From positions 169,001 through 233,000 of the forward strand of contig CALYLW010000326.1 of assembly GCA_944989445.1 (NCBI GenBank): DNA of 64,000 nucleotides, written 5' to 3'. The position numbers and the translations under genes were made by a program. Below, piece by piece: positions 34,346-47,094 of this stretch (position 1 is the stretch's first letter; each line of letters begins with the position of its first letter). Under the pieces are notes generated by a model. That model was not told the origin of the DNA. It made no database searches and worked only from the letters and a program-made list of their open reading frames with translations. Source of the DNA: Ampullaceana balthica. Taxonomy: Eukaryota > Mollusca > Gastropoda > Lymnaeidae.

Positions 34346-35545
34346 AAGTGCCACTAAACCAACCATTGTCCAAGGCCTAACTCCTGCCACTACCCCAACC
34401 CTAACACTGCCCCTAACGCTAACACTGCCCCTTACTCTAACAGTAGGGCCTAACACTATACCACTAAGTGCCACTAACCCAACCATTGTCCAAGGCCTAA
34501 CTCCTGCCACTACCCCAACCCTAACACTGCCCCTAACGCTAACACTGCCCCTAACGCTAACAGTAGGGCCTAACACTATACTACTAAGTGCCACTAACCC
34601 AACCATTGTCCAAGGCCTAACTCCTGCCACTACCCTGCCCTAACACTGCGGCCTAACATTATACCACTAAGTGCCACTAACCCAACCATTGTCCAAGGCC
34701 TAACTCCTGCCACTACCCTAACACTAGGGCCTAACACTATACCACTAAGTGCCACTAACCCAACCATTGTCCAAGGCCTAACTCCTGCCACTACCCTAAC
34801 CCTAACACTAGGGCCTAACAATATACCACTAAGTGCCACTAACCCAACCATTGTCCAAGGCCTAACTCCTGCCACTACCCTAACCCTAACACTAGGGCCT
34901 AACACTATACCACTAAGTGCCACTAACCCAACCATTGTCCAAGGCCTAACTCCTGCCACTACCCCAACCCTAACACTAGGGCCTAACACTATACCACTAA
35001 GTGCCATTAACCCAACCATTGTCCAAGGCCTAACTCCTGCCACTACCCTAACCCTAACACTAGGGCCTAACACTATACCACTAAGTGCCACTAACCCAAC
35101 CATTGTCAAAGGCCTAACTCCTGCCACTACCCTAACCCTAACACTGCGGCCTAACACTATACCACTAAGTGCCACTAACCCAACCATTGTCCAAGGCCTA
35201 ACTCCTGCCACTACCCCAACCCTAACACTAGGGCCTAACACTATACCACTAAGTGCCACTAACCCAGTCATTGTCCAAGGCCCAACTCCTGTCACTACCC
35301 TAACCCTAACACTAGGGCCTAACACTATACCACTAAGTGCCACTAACCCAACCATTGTCCAAGGCCTAACTCCTGCCACTACCCCAACCCTAACACTGCG
35401 GCCTAACACTATACAACTAAGTGCCACTAACCCAACCATTGTCAATGGCCTAACTCCTGCCACTACCCTAACCCTAACACTGCGGCCTAACACTATACCA
35501 CTAAGTGCCACTAACCCAACCATTGTCCAAGGCCTAACTCCTGCC
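34346..35545. repeat. Telomere-like higher-order array, 84-bp unit (first units 120 bp), 14 copies
   Basis: The block AAGTGCCACTAACCCAACCA recurs with starts near 34829, 34913, 34997, 35081, 35165, 35249, 35333, 35417 and 35501 at exactly 84 bp. The first three are 120 bp apart because of extra CACTGCCCCTAACGCTAA segments. CCCTAACCCTAACA hexamers sit inside each unit. The 369-residue minus frame is an artefact of a stop-free, three-divisible period. Confidence 0.93.
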
Positions 35546-36100
35546 AATACCCCAACCCTAACTCCTGCCACTACCCCAACCCTAACTCCTGCCACTACCC
35601 TAACCCTAACTCCTGCCACTACCCTAACCCTAACTCCTGCCACTACCCCAACCCTAACTCCTGCCACTACCCTAACCCTAACTCCTGCCAATACCCTAAC
35701 CCTAACTCCTGCCACTACCCCAACCCTAACTCCTGCCACTACCCCAACCCCAACTCATGCCACTACCCCAACCCTAACTCCTGCCACTACCCCAACCCCA
35801 ACTCCTGCCACTACCCCAACCCTAACTCCTGCCACTACCCTAACCCTAACTCCTGCCACTACCATAACCCTAACTCCTGCCACTACCCTAACCCTAACTC
35901 CTGCCACTACCCTAACCCTAACTCCTGCCACTACCCTAACCCTAACTCCTGCCACTACCCTAACCCTAACTCCTGCCACTACCCTAACCCTAACTCCTGC
36001 CAGTACCCTAACCCTAACTCCTGCCACTACCCTAACCCTAACTCCTGCCACTACCCTAACCGTAACTCCTGCCACTACCCTAACCCTAACACTGCGGCCT
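35546..36100. repeat. Telomere-like array, 24-bp unit, about 22 copies
   Basis: Unit is two CCCTAA hexamers plus CTCCTGCCACTA. It shares the CTCCTGCCACTACC segment with the 84-bp unit, so one array was built from the other. Confidence 0.93.
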
Positions 36101-36359
36101 AACATTACACCTTTACATCAGATTCACCAAGATCTTTGCAATCAAATGTTCAATATTTGTTTTGATTAAAAACGATTGTTTCGTCCGACGTTAATATCAA
36201 ACACGGATATAAACACCACAGTTGTCTTTGAATCTCAGCAGGAATGAGAGGGGGGTAGCCGAGAGGGCTGGGGGTGGGGGTTTGCGTGAAGGTGAGTGCC
36301 GTCATCAATCCTGCTCGTCCGTCTCCTTGTTCCATGCGCAGTCCTCAAAGGTATGTTTG

Positions 36360-36870
36360 TGTATCTAACGGTTGCATTTTGCCATCTGGTTGACGAATGT
36401 CTCTGTATCTAGCGGTTGCATTTTGCCATCTGGTTGACGAATGTCTCTTTATCTAACGGTTGCATTTTGCCATCTGGTTGATGAATGTCTCTGTATCTAG
36501 CGGTTGTATTTTGCCATCTGGTTGACGAATGTCTCTGTATCTAACGGTTGCATTTTGCCATCTGGTTGACGAATGTCTCTTTATCTAACGGTTGCATTTT
36601 GCCATCTGGTTGATGAATGTCTCTGTATCTAGCGGTTGTATTTTGCCATCTGGTTGACGAATGGCTCTGTATCTAACGGTTGCATTTTGCCATCTGGTTG
36701 AAGAATGTCTCTGTATCTAGCGGTTGTATTTTGCCATCTGGTTGACGAATGTCTCTGTATCTAACGGTTGCATTTTGCCATTTGGTTGATGAATGTCTCT
36801 GTATCTGACAGTTGTATTTTGCCATCAGGTTGATGAATGTCTCTGTATCTGACAGTTGTAATTTGCCATA
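36360..36870. repeat. Minisatellite, 44-bp unit, about 11 copies
   Basis: Units of GTATCTAACGGTTGCATTTT plus GCCATCTGGTTGACGAATG. AACGG/AGCGG and GCATT/GTATT variants alternate, suggesting an 88-bp dimer in the middle. Confidence 0.92.
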
Positions 36871-37499
36871 TATATATTTCTGAATTCGGATGCGACATAA
36901 ACTGTTTCACCGTTTCAACAGATATTGGCAATCAAAGGGAGCTAACGAGTGAGGCAGTCAGCCCAACAGCTAAGACAATAAGAGTAGCGGGAAGTTGATG
37001 ACACGTACACTAAACTAGGGGCCATAACCTAAGTCATTTATCGACATTCTTTTGTGGTTTACCCAGATTTCGGTCCCTGAAAGTCAAACAATTTTGTATG
37101 GAAATCACGTGACGAGCCCAAGAACGTCATTACTCTTGCTGACGTGCCTGTTCCGGGTGGTCAATCTGTTGAGGCCTGGACCACTGACTTATTGTTATAG
37201 GGGAGAGGGGGGGTTGTCCTGAATTGTACGTCAGGATGGTCAAATGAAAATTGATGATGGTTGGTCAACGTCAACTTAGTGGGGTGTGAACGTGGGGGTA
37301 AGGGGTGATGGCAGGGGAATGTCCTCTCATGTGATGGTCACCGGGGGAATACTAAGAGAGGTGTGGGGTGGGTAACAACTTCTGTGAAGGTCTGCAAAGG
37401 AACATATCAAAGTTTTAAACCCAGTTCTATAATTTTACGTGTCGCAGTCTAGATGAATTAAAAATTAAAACATAAAACAGTTCTGCCTCTAGTTCTTTG

Positions 37500-38160
37500 A
37501 CATTACATATCATAGTACTATAACGTTATATATCATAGTGTTGGTACAATTTCTATAACTTTACAAATCATAGTACTGATATCATCTCTATGACGTTATA
37601 TATTATAGTGTTGGTACAAGTTCTATAACTTTACAAATCATAGTACTGATATAATCTCTATGGCGTTATATATTATAGTGTTGGTACAAGTTCTATAACT
37701 TTACAAATCATAGTACTGATATCATCTCTATGACGTTATATATTATAGTGTTGGTACAAGTTCTATAACTTTACAAATCATAGTACTGATATCATCTCTA
37801 TAACGTTATATATTATAGTGTTGGTACAAGTTCTATAACTTTACAAATCATAGTACTGATATCATCTCTATGACGTTATATATCATAGTGTTGGTACAAG
37901 TTCTATAACTTTACAAATCATAGTACTGATATCATCTCTATGACGTTATATATCATAGTGTTGGTACAAGTTCTATAACTTTACAAATCATAGTACTGAT
38001 ATCATCTCTATGACGTTACATATCACAGTACTGTTACTAGTTCTATGTCGTTACATATTACAGTACTTGTGCTAGTCCTATAAAGTTAAATAGTACAGTG
38101 CTGGTACTAGTTCTACGTCTTTACATATCACAGTACTGGTACTGGTTATACGACGTTACA
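37500..38160. repeat. Minisatellite, 70-bp dimeric unit, about 8 copies
   Basis: TTACAAATCATAGTACTGAT recurs every 70 bp. Each unit is two diverged 35-bp halves (ATCATAGTACTG, ATCATAGTGTTGG), and the ends of the array degrade into single halves. Confidence 0.9.
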
Positions 38161-39094
38161 ATATCACAATCTTTATTCATCAAATCCATGTAGAAAATAA
38201 ACAGCACATAAGTAATAGTCGAAGAAAAACTATTTAAAAATCGCGACAGAATGAAACTGACGGAATCTGAGTGACATGAAGAGACTGACAGAATCTGACA
38301 GATCGCAAGGGCTCCTCAGAAGAGGGTATGAAAAGGTGCGACGTAGCAAGAGTTATCGCCCCTAAGACATCCTTTGACCCAATCCTCCCGCTGTCGAAGC
38401 TATCAAAATATTTACTCACGAGAGCCCTCGACACCCCGACATTCCTTACCGGCGCCCCGGTCTAATATCACCCCCGTGACCCGTGTAGCCAATGTCCGTA
38501 GTTTCCACACGGTGTCAATTTAACGTGGGATGGCTGGTACAAAAGGGCTAATACTCGTACAAAATCTATTGGCAGGACTAAATTCTCTCCCCTTGGTATT
38601 CATCAGACGGCTCAGTGTTCCCCTGGGGGCGAGTGGGGAGGGGGTCAAAGTTTTTATGCATAAATGATGAGGTCACGTGACCTCCCACCCGGATCACTGG
38701 GGAATGGTTTTATAAGAGAATTAATGGCTGTTGAATTTTTGATAACTCTGTTTGGTTTGAGACATTTGTCACAATTTGGCCAAGAGCTGGAAATGCGATT
38801 GTAATAAAGTATGGACATCTTTCCAAGTTGCGTCTATTATTGAAATACCTGTGTTGCCATATGAAATAAATGAGCGCATCACCGCATACACAACCAATCT
38901 ACCTATAATAAATACTTGATTACGCCACACAAAGATCACTTCCAATAAGTGTGTCAAGCCATCATGGCCCTGGTGCACAAGACCCAATAGCATAGTGAAT
39001 TATAACGATGATAGAATACAGGAGGACAACTTGAAAAAAAAATTATACCATGTGAATTTGCGTACGTATTTATTTTTGCACTGGCTAAATACAA
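38161..39094. other. Non-coding, no gene supported
   Basis: Minus frames at 38234-38434 and 38769-38993 have no motif or splice context. Confidence 0.4.
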
Positions 39095-41120
39095 TGTATA
39101 TATATATATACTAGGGGTAAGTACCCAGCTTTCCCGGGTTTAAAATAAGGTTTTCTGTAGAAGCGTACAAAACTGTTTATTTGCATCCTATCGAGCTGAT
39201 AATTTAATTTTTTTCGTATGTTATCATTTGCGGGAGAGTACTCAACAACTTCCCAAAGTTTCATGCTCCTACGTACACGGGAAATTGGATATTTAATGAT
39301 GAGTCTGTTTTATATAGCGCATATTAGGAAAAAACCTACATTTGGGCCCAAGGCCCCCATAGTGAGTGACATTTTTTTTCGCATGTTACCATCGCGCGAG
39401 AGTACTCAAAAACTTTCCAAAGTTTAATTTTTCTACTTACAAGTACAAGGTAAGTGGGAGAATTATTGATGAGTCAGTTTTATATATGAAAAAAACAACA
39501 ACTACATACTGGCCTCTGACCACCCAGTGAGTGATAATGTTTATTAATGTTTCGCCAGTTACCATTTTGGGAGGGTACATAACATCCCAAAGTTTCATGC
39601 TTCTACCTACACAGGAAATTGGAGATTTAATGATGAGCCTGATTTATGGTAGTGTGTATTGTCTCGTATGCTTTTTAATAAATCTTGTTTCTTAAAATTG
39701 AAGAGTAAGAAATCATGTTTCTTAAATTAAAAGAGTAAGCGATATATTTATAGCCTTTTTATCATAATTTTAAAAAGAACGAATTTTGTCAGCAGCTTCG
39801 TTTATCAAATTGATAGAGCGACCAAGTGCTGAAATAGAGGTCTGGTGATCGATTTTGGTAAATTCGGAGTTGACGTTCCCACATTCATGGCCGCCATCTT
39901 TGTTGCTATGCAAACGTGACACGAAAATTGGAAAATTCAACTATTAAAATTCTAAAACTAAACCTAACCCTAACCCTAAATTCATAATTATATCTATACC
40001 TAACCCCAAACCTAAACTAACAAATAAAAATTATAAAACTAAACCTAAATAACACAGGAAGAGAACGCAGAATTAATTGCTATATAACTCATTTGGGAAC
40101 GTATAATCTGATTCACCCTCGATTTTTAGTTAGGGCGTTGTTGTTTTTTTTTACATTCCATTTTTTAAAAACATAATTTTTTTTTCATGGGTTTGTCCCT
40201 GATAGAATCACTATCACATAATAAGTTTAGGAATAGGTTTTCGGGTTAGGGATATGTTTAGTGATAGAATTTAGGGGTAGGTTTAGTGATAGTTATTCCT
40301 TTCTTCATTTTTTTCTTCATTTTTTCTCCTTGAGCGTAAAATTACTTTTAAAACAGGCCAAAATTAACAACAAAAATTAATTAAAGTTAAATAATGATTG
40401 CGGCGGCGCTCTTCTGTGCATTCTAACTATTTCGACATACTTGTAGCTCTTTAATGTTAGAAACACGATTTCTTACACAAACAAGACGAGACGATACACG
40501 TTACCCTGATTTATATAGCTCATTTAAGAAAAAAAAACTACGTTTTGGCACCCAGTTAGTGATAATTTTATATTTTATTGGACTGTTACCTTTGCGGGAG
40601 GTACTCAACGACTTTCCAAATTTTCATGCTTCTACCTACACGGGAATATGAGGAATTGGTGTTGATTCAGTTTTATATAGCCCATATAAGGGAACAAAAC
40701 GGTTTTGGGGCCCCTGGCCACCCATGAGTGGAAATGTTTACATTCTTTTTTTACCAATTATCGTCATAATAGTGTATTCGGCAAGTTCCGAAAGTTTCAT
40801 GCTTCTACCTTCACGGGAAGTTGGAGAATTAGTGTTGATTCAGTTTTAAATATATATTTTTTTAAAATTACATTTTGGCCCCGGGCCCCCAGTAACTGAT
40901 AATTTATATAATTCTTTTACCTTTTACCATCGCCGAATGTTACTTAACAACCACCGAAAGTTTCATGCTTCTACCTACACGGGAAATAGGATAATTTTTA
41001 ATTTTTATATAGCTCATTTAAAGAAAAAACTAAAATTTGGGCCCCTGGCCCCCAGTATCTTATATATATGGAATGAAACCTGTTTAAGAACCTTTCCCAT
41101 TTATATATGTAGATATTAAT
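39095..41120. mobile_element. TATATA-bounded element (family B), about 2 kb, with internal repeats
   Basis: Begins with (TA)n then ACTAGGGGTAAGTACCCAGC and ends near TATCTTATATATATGGAATG. Inside, a block of about 150 bp recurs at least five times, recognisable by AGTTTCATGCTTCTACCTAC, TTTATATAGC and TTTGGCCCC. The same start and end blocks occur at 60287-61150 and the end block at 43900-44110. Short CCTAACCCTAAC runs lie near 39965. No transposase seen; class unresolved. Confidence 0.65.
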
Positions 41121-41449
41121 GTTTATGTCAGGTGTGTATGGGTTTTATTTGTTTTAAAGAAACATTTCGAAACGCAATGTTTGAGCTTAAAATTTACCCT
41201 GAGGGTTTAGTTTAAGTTATAATGCAAAAAGTATAAACACAGTTGCTAAGCTATAGTGTTGATGCCACCCAGGGATGGACAATATTATTGAATCCTAACC
41301 TCACCAATAAAAGGAGAAAGCTTGATCGAACGACTGGATAAAATACATATAGAAAATACAAAAAGAAACAGTGTAAAGTAATAATAAAACATGATTAAAA
41401 AATATTTTTTTTAAAAGGACACGCTTTTAACATAATCACTACTTTTAGT

Positions 41450-42800
41450 TATGTCTCATATATAAGGGATTTATAGTCGAAAACTTTGTTTTTACAGCAA
41501 TTTTTAAAAACTTATAATAAAAGCTCTTTACAATTCACGTCTGATCCCACACATCTTTTTAAATCCCTTATATTAACTTCACCGCCGTCTCTCTCTGTCG
41601 TTCTGTCGCCATCTCTGTCTTAGGCGGGCGGAAAAACAAACGTCAAAAATGACCCACTTCCCGTGATCCGATCGAGCTGAAATTTGGCACAAGGACCCGT
41701 CGCACCTAACAATGCATCGTATCAAAATTTCAGATCGATCAAACGTACCGTAATTAAATTAATGCATTTTTAGTTTATCCTTATATAAGATATGTAATTC
41801 AAATTCACGGTTTGTTATTGTTTTTTTTCCCACGTGAGAGTTTGAGTTGACGCGTTGACGCGACCCATCGAAGTACCGGCGTGCTTTTGTTTACATTTTA
41901 CGTGTCACGCTGAGCTCGGTCAAGCGATCGGTGACCAAACTTTTCTCCTCTCCCCCCATCCCCCCCCAGGGTTATTAAGCAAAGTTGAGTTAAGACAGAT
42001 TCAGTCTCTAAATATTTGTAAATACTTTTAGTTATGTCTCATATATAAGGGATTCATAGTCAAAAACTTTGTTTTTACGGGTTTGTTTTTTAAATCCCTT
42101 ATATTAACTTAGAAATCTTGTCTGTCGTCATCTCTCTCTTCGTATGTCGGTCGGGCGGAAAAAGGAAAGTAAAAAATGACTCACTTCCCGTGATGCGATC
42201 GAACTAAAATTTGGCACATGGAACCTTCTCTCCTAACAATGCATCGTATCAAAATTTCAGATCGATCGATCGTACTGTAATTAAATTAATGCATTTTTAG
42301 TTTAAATCCCTTATATTAACTTCGAAATCTTGTCTTCGTACGTCGGTTGGGGGAAAAAGAAAAGTAACAAAACGACCCACTTCCCGTGATGCGATCGAGC
42401 TAAAATTTGGCACATGGACCCGTCTCACCTAACAATGCATTGTATCAAAATTTCAGATCGATCGAACGTACCGTAACTAAATTAATGCATTTTTAGTTTA
42501 TCCTTATATAACGTATGTTATTCAAATTCACGGTTTGTTATTGTTTTTTTTCCACGTGAGAGTTTGAGTTGACGCTTTGACGCGACACATCGAAGTACCG
42601 GCGTGCTTTTGTTTAAATTTTACGTGTCACGCTGAGCTCGGACCAGCGATCGGTGACCAGACTCCCCCCCCCCTTCCAGGGTTATGAAGCAAAGTTGAGT
42701 TAAGACAGATTCAGTCTGTAAATGTTTGTCGCGTTTAAAATTAATCAATACTGTTAGTTATATCTCACATATAAGGGATTTATAGTCAAAAACTTTGTTT
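41450..42800. mobile_element. Three copies of the ATAAGGGATTT repeat family
   Basis: Copies lie at about 41555-42060, 42085-42302 (cut short) and 42303-42785, each starting AAATCCCTTATATTAACTT. They share CCGTGATGCGATCGAGC, CAATGCATCGTATCAAAATT, GTACCGTAATTAAATTAATG and GTTTACATTTTACGTGTC, and end CATATATAAGGGATTTATAG. The orientation is opposite to the copy at 31372. Confidence 0.78.
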
Positions 42801-43899
42801 TTACGGGTTTGTTTTTTTACCTCGATTTTTTTATACCAAACACGTCATAAGCGCCCGCCCAACGTTTTACACCACGGTGATGTGTTCACGTGGTGAACTC
42901 ATGGATGTCAACAAAGCAGGCAGGTACCGATGCTTATATAAAGATAAACTAAAAATGCAATAATTTAAATACGTTATGGTACATTCGATCGATCTGAAAT
43001 TTTGATACAATGCATTGTCATCCAAGATCTATCTGTGGTAAAATTTTGAGACCTCTAGGCCCATCAGAAGTGGTTTAATTTTACGTTTCAAGATTTGAAG
43101 GATGGATACTACATACAAACAGAGTGACTTAAATTTAAATAAAAGCGTGTAAAAAAAGATGTAATTTGCAAACAAATTTAAAAAAAATATATACGTGATC
43201 TTGTTAAAGGCGCAACATTAACAAACATAAAAAGAAACCGTTTCATAAAATTTAGTTCACAAGAAAAAACACACACACTCACTGATTCACACGCGTGAAC
43301 ACACATACTTAAACACACACACAAACACACAGCTCGATATTAACATAAAAAAAATTACATTAAAATAACAACTGCTCTTTTTACTTTGATTCCTATTTAC
43401 AAACTAGTTTGTGCTGCGGCGCCGTGATAAATACGTAATATTAAACTTTCTTAAATGTACTCAAAGTATTTTATAATATGGTTTTTTCTTTCCTTTTTTG
43501 TCAAAAGCCCAAGTAACTTATCATTGTTTGATCAATACGAAATATTCCTGAAATGTACACAAAGTATGTATTCTATATAATATTTTTTTACAGTGCTAAT
43601 CACCACACGATTTTTAAAGTAATTTTAGAAAGCAGCGCACTAAATTACTGCACCAAAAATCATAACTCTTTGAGTCAATCAGCACTGTTTACAACACAAA
43701 TGCTGACGTCATAGGTTCGTGCGTTGTTTGGTTAATGTTAATCTGGAAACCAAAAGGATTATGATTTTCAAGTCTATATTTTCAATTAGCGTTAGGCCGC
43801 AGTGAGTGAGTCAGTCATACATAATTGAGCGAAAATATATATATGATTAATATGAACTGAAACTATGACGTGACGTCACATTATTTTATTGCGATATAC
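42801..43899. other. Repeat-derived, no gene seen
   Basis: A partial ATAAGGGATTT-family tail is at 42945-43015. At 43610-43670 TTTTAGAAAGCAGCGCACTAA matches the Helitron at 61200-61240. A (CACA)n tract lies near 43265-43330. Confidence 0.5.
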
Positions 43900-44142
43900 G
43901 CCTTCTTGTTAATCTCGACACCAAAATGTTTATTATTTTACGTTTTAATTTTATATAGCTTATATAAGAAAAAACTACCCCAGCCTCTCCGTATCTTATA
44001 TATATGGAACGAAACCCGTTTAATAACCTTTCCGATGTAATTTTGTGTACGTGTACCAAATTTCACGTTATTTGGTTGACTGGATCTTGAGTTATAAGGG
44101 AACAAACAGACAAAAATGCGTCTTATATGTATATATAATATA

Positions 44143-44175
<33 letters not shown>

Positions 44176-44190
44176 TATTATATATACATA
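43900..44190. mobile_element. Family B 3' end plus (TA)n
   Basis: Shares TTGTTAATCTCGACACC, GGAACGAAACCCGTTTAATA and ACGTGTACCAAATTTCACG with 60880-61140 and ends in a TA microsatellite. Confidence 0.7.
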
Positions 44191-44654
44191 ATTTTTTTTT
44201 AAAAGCGGGATTTTTTAAAAATTTAGAAATAAAAATCAACAAACATTTTTTCGGAAATGTACGTATTCATAAAATTTAAAGTGTTTAAAAAATGTATCGT
44301 AAGGTGTTGTAGACGTGTCCACATAATCAGCGGCTGGGGTGATGTAACTCAAGAGTTGAGAACCGCCTCCAAGATCCATTGTTACTAAGTTCACACGACT
44401 TTCCAACATGGCAACATATAATTGCTCTAAGCTCACACGAAGATTCGAGTCCCAGGGAGTTATTCAAAGAAGCATCCTGAATGTTGGGGCCGTCCTTTGA
44501 GTGACAGGTATATTTAGAAACTGTCACCTCAGGTATTGTGTCTGACCTGGTGTTGTCTACCCGTCCCACAATTCAGCATTCACTTCACTTCCTGTCGTCA
44601 GATATACCGACCCCATCCTTGGATCAATGACATCAGGTCATTTTGGTATTGTGT

Positions 44655-44890
44655 TGATGGCGATTATAAGGGGGACAATACAGTGCCCTAGCTAAGGTTG
44701 ATGTATTGATGGCGATTATAAGGGGGACAATCCAGTGTCTTAGCTAAGGTTGATGTGTTGATAGCGATTATAAGGGGGACAATTCAGTGTCCTTGCTAAG
44801 GTTCATAGGAAATATAAGGGGACAATCCAGTGTTTTGGCTAAGGTTGATGTTTTGATGGTGATTATAAGGGGGACAATCCAGTGCCTAAG
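44655..44890. repeat. Minisatellite, about 58-bp unit, 4-5 copies
   Basis: GGCGATTATAAGGGGGACAA plus TCCAGTG and TTAGCTAAGGTTGATGT repeat with small gaps. Confidence 0.85.
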
Positions 44891-44899
44891 CTACTGGGA

Positions 44900-46820
44900 C
44901 GACCTGGGCACATTTCCCGTGGATATCAAAGTGGCAAAACTGGGCCCAAAACTGAGACGGTGTTTTAGCCAAGCTGCTGTGTGTAGACAAGACAATATCA
45001 TCTTGGCCTTTTAATGTTGAGACATCACGACTTTGATCAACGCTAACACTTCGTAGAATTAAACCCCTTTCAACCTATTCATTATATCAATGAGATTTAT
45101 CTCCCTTTAATATCCAACAGTATTTCACATTTTCCCTCTATTCATGCTTGATTGGTTCCCGTCTACAATCTACCGCGTTGGTACATAACACATCTGTCGT
45201 ATGTGTATGTAGTTCTGCCATAAATTACCCCTCCTAACATTATCTTTACGTAGTCCGTGATGCTGCAAACAAGTGGGAAAATCTCAACACGCAACGACAG
45301 AAGAAACTTTTCACGCAAGGAACCGTGTGCCTGGTGTTTACTGATAGGCTACGCTGTTCCTTGTATCTCCTCTCATTATCATTGTGTGAGGCCTGCTGTC
45401 ACTAAATAGTACTTCTACTTACAGCTAGGTCAGTCACTTGACTAAAGCGTAAAAGGGAGAATGGGGTGTGGGGGGAGTCACTTGTAAAAAATGACAAACA
45501 AAAAAAAACAAAACCGAAAAAAAATTCCCAGAAAAAAGTCTAAACATGTTAAAGACGGCTTTATCAATTATTCAATTTAATTTTAATTAGATGCCCTGAC
45601 TGGCGGCCATTCTATCAGGTTATGTTTTATTTATGCCTTGAACTTGTAGATGTTGTCCAATTAAAATAGGTGAAAAATGACAGCGATCTTAAAATTAAAG
45701 AATACAACTATTTCCAGAATTAAGTGAAAAATAAGAGTGCTTTTATTTTAACCAAGGGTATTACTTGCAACGTTTCTCTTTAGTCAACTCCACATTTAAC
45801 CTAATAGATTGTTTAATTAAATATGTATCGTTATATAGCGTATGTAAGGGAATGAAATAGAATAGGCGCATCTGTAAAAAAAAATCTTTAAAATATAATG
45901 TATCGACGAGTTTGCGAGTTATTCGCTATGACATAAAATAACATCCTGAAATTTGATAAAATGGTATTTAAAAAAATATATTTATGTTGAAATTTGAAAT
46001 TTTTTACAACTCAGAACATGAAAACGTGAGCTCGACTCCTCTAAATTCTCAAATAAAATATGAATTGGTTACGTGATCCGGGACAACTCTGGAGTATCAT
46101 CTTCCCTCAGTTTTCAAAGTTGCTCGGCTTACAATGAGATTTCACTCCCTTGGTTCCAACAGGGCTCACGTTTAAAACCGTAGCCGTAATTTACCGGAGA
46201 TTCGAAGGTTTTAACCAGTAGCCGTAGTTTACAGGAGACTACAGACAGAAGCGGCAATCCCAAGGGATCTCCAAGAACAGACAGGGTCGTCTCCATGAGA
46301 GGTTACAGCGACACAAGATACGCCCAATATGCCGCTGTGCCACAAGTCAGTTGGTAAACACACACCATCGTGTTGGTCTGAAGAGATTTTGGTAAAATTG
46401 GGTAATACAGGAGGTGGTAACTCAATGCGTTCCATTAATTTCAGGGATTACCTTAAACCAAAAATAAACTCCTGTCTTGCGACAAATTTAATGGGGTTGT
46501 CCAGAGAAAAGCATTCCCCACGTAGCTAGGCCAGACCAACAATGCTCTCCCCCTTGTCCTAAAGTGCTTTACAATGCGCAAATGTCAAGTCAAAAAAGTC
46601 AAACATTGAAATGGCGACGTCTAAATACTGGAATAACATCAATTCTAAAATAGCATCCATTCCAAAAACAACATAAACAACTCCAATGATAACAACACCA
46701 TCTGAACAACAACAACAATTCTAACAACAAAACTCACTCGCAGGTCATTCAGGGACCTAGGTCAGTCATAGGTCACTTGGTGACGTAGGTCACTCCGAAA
46801 GATGAAGAGGCGGTTTGGAA
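44900..46820. other. Non-coding, no gene supported
   Basis: Frames at 46229-46529 lack motifs. Sequence is mixed composition with no repeat family recognised. Confidence 0.4.
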
Positions 46821-46827
46821 CGGGTTA

Positions 46828-47094
46828 GGGGCCGTCCATAAAGTACGTCACGCTAAATTTTTGACAATTTTTAACTCCCCCCTCCCCCTGTCACAAATTG
46901 TCACACATCTCGGAGCTAAAGTACGTCACACTTTCGACAAAAAATGTTGTTTTTTATTAACAAAATAATCAAAATTTAATATAAAACAGCGCTGACGTCA
47001 TACATGGCCGGACCCCCCCTCCCCCTATCACAAACTGTCAGTTTCTTACACCCCCTCCCCCCTCTGGAGCGTGACGTACTTTATGGACGGCCCC
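46828..47094. mobile_element. PIF/Harbinger-type MITE, 267 bp, with TTA target duplication
   Basis: The left end GGGGCCGTCCATAAAGTACG continues to CACGC, and the right end is its exact inverse over about 25 bp. The direct repeats TTA at 46825-46827 and 47095-47097 and the GGG-rich terminus fit PIF/Harbinger. The interior is C-rich (CTCCCCCTGTCACAAATTGT) with no coding frame. Confidence 0.88.

Noticed and set aside
34630..36105. Minus-strand open frames of 369 and 116 residues (VRVRVVAGVRPWTMVGLVAL)
   Set aside because: They are translations of 84-bp and 24-bp telomere-like units; periods divisible by three keep them open. No start context, splice sites or non-repetitive sequence.
38769..38993. 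Minus frame of 74 residues
   Set aside because: Examined as a transposase fragment; no catalytic or family motif visible.
44236..44569. Minus frames of 66 and 80 residues (LEQLYVAMLESRVNLVTMDL)
   Set aside because: Overlapping frames without a conserved motif; the segment includes CGGTTCTCAACTCTTGAG, typical of old hAT-like debris, and candidate splice sites do not match the phase of the Ly6 exons.
46229..46529. Opposed frames of 68 and 66 residues
   Set aside because: Short, overlapping, without motif.
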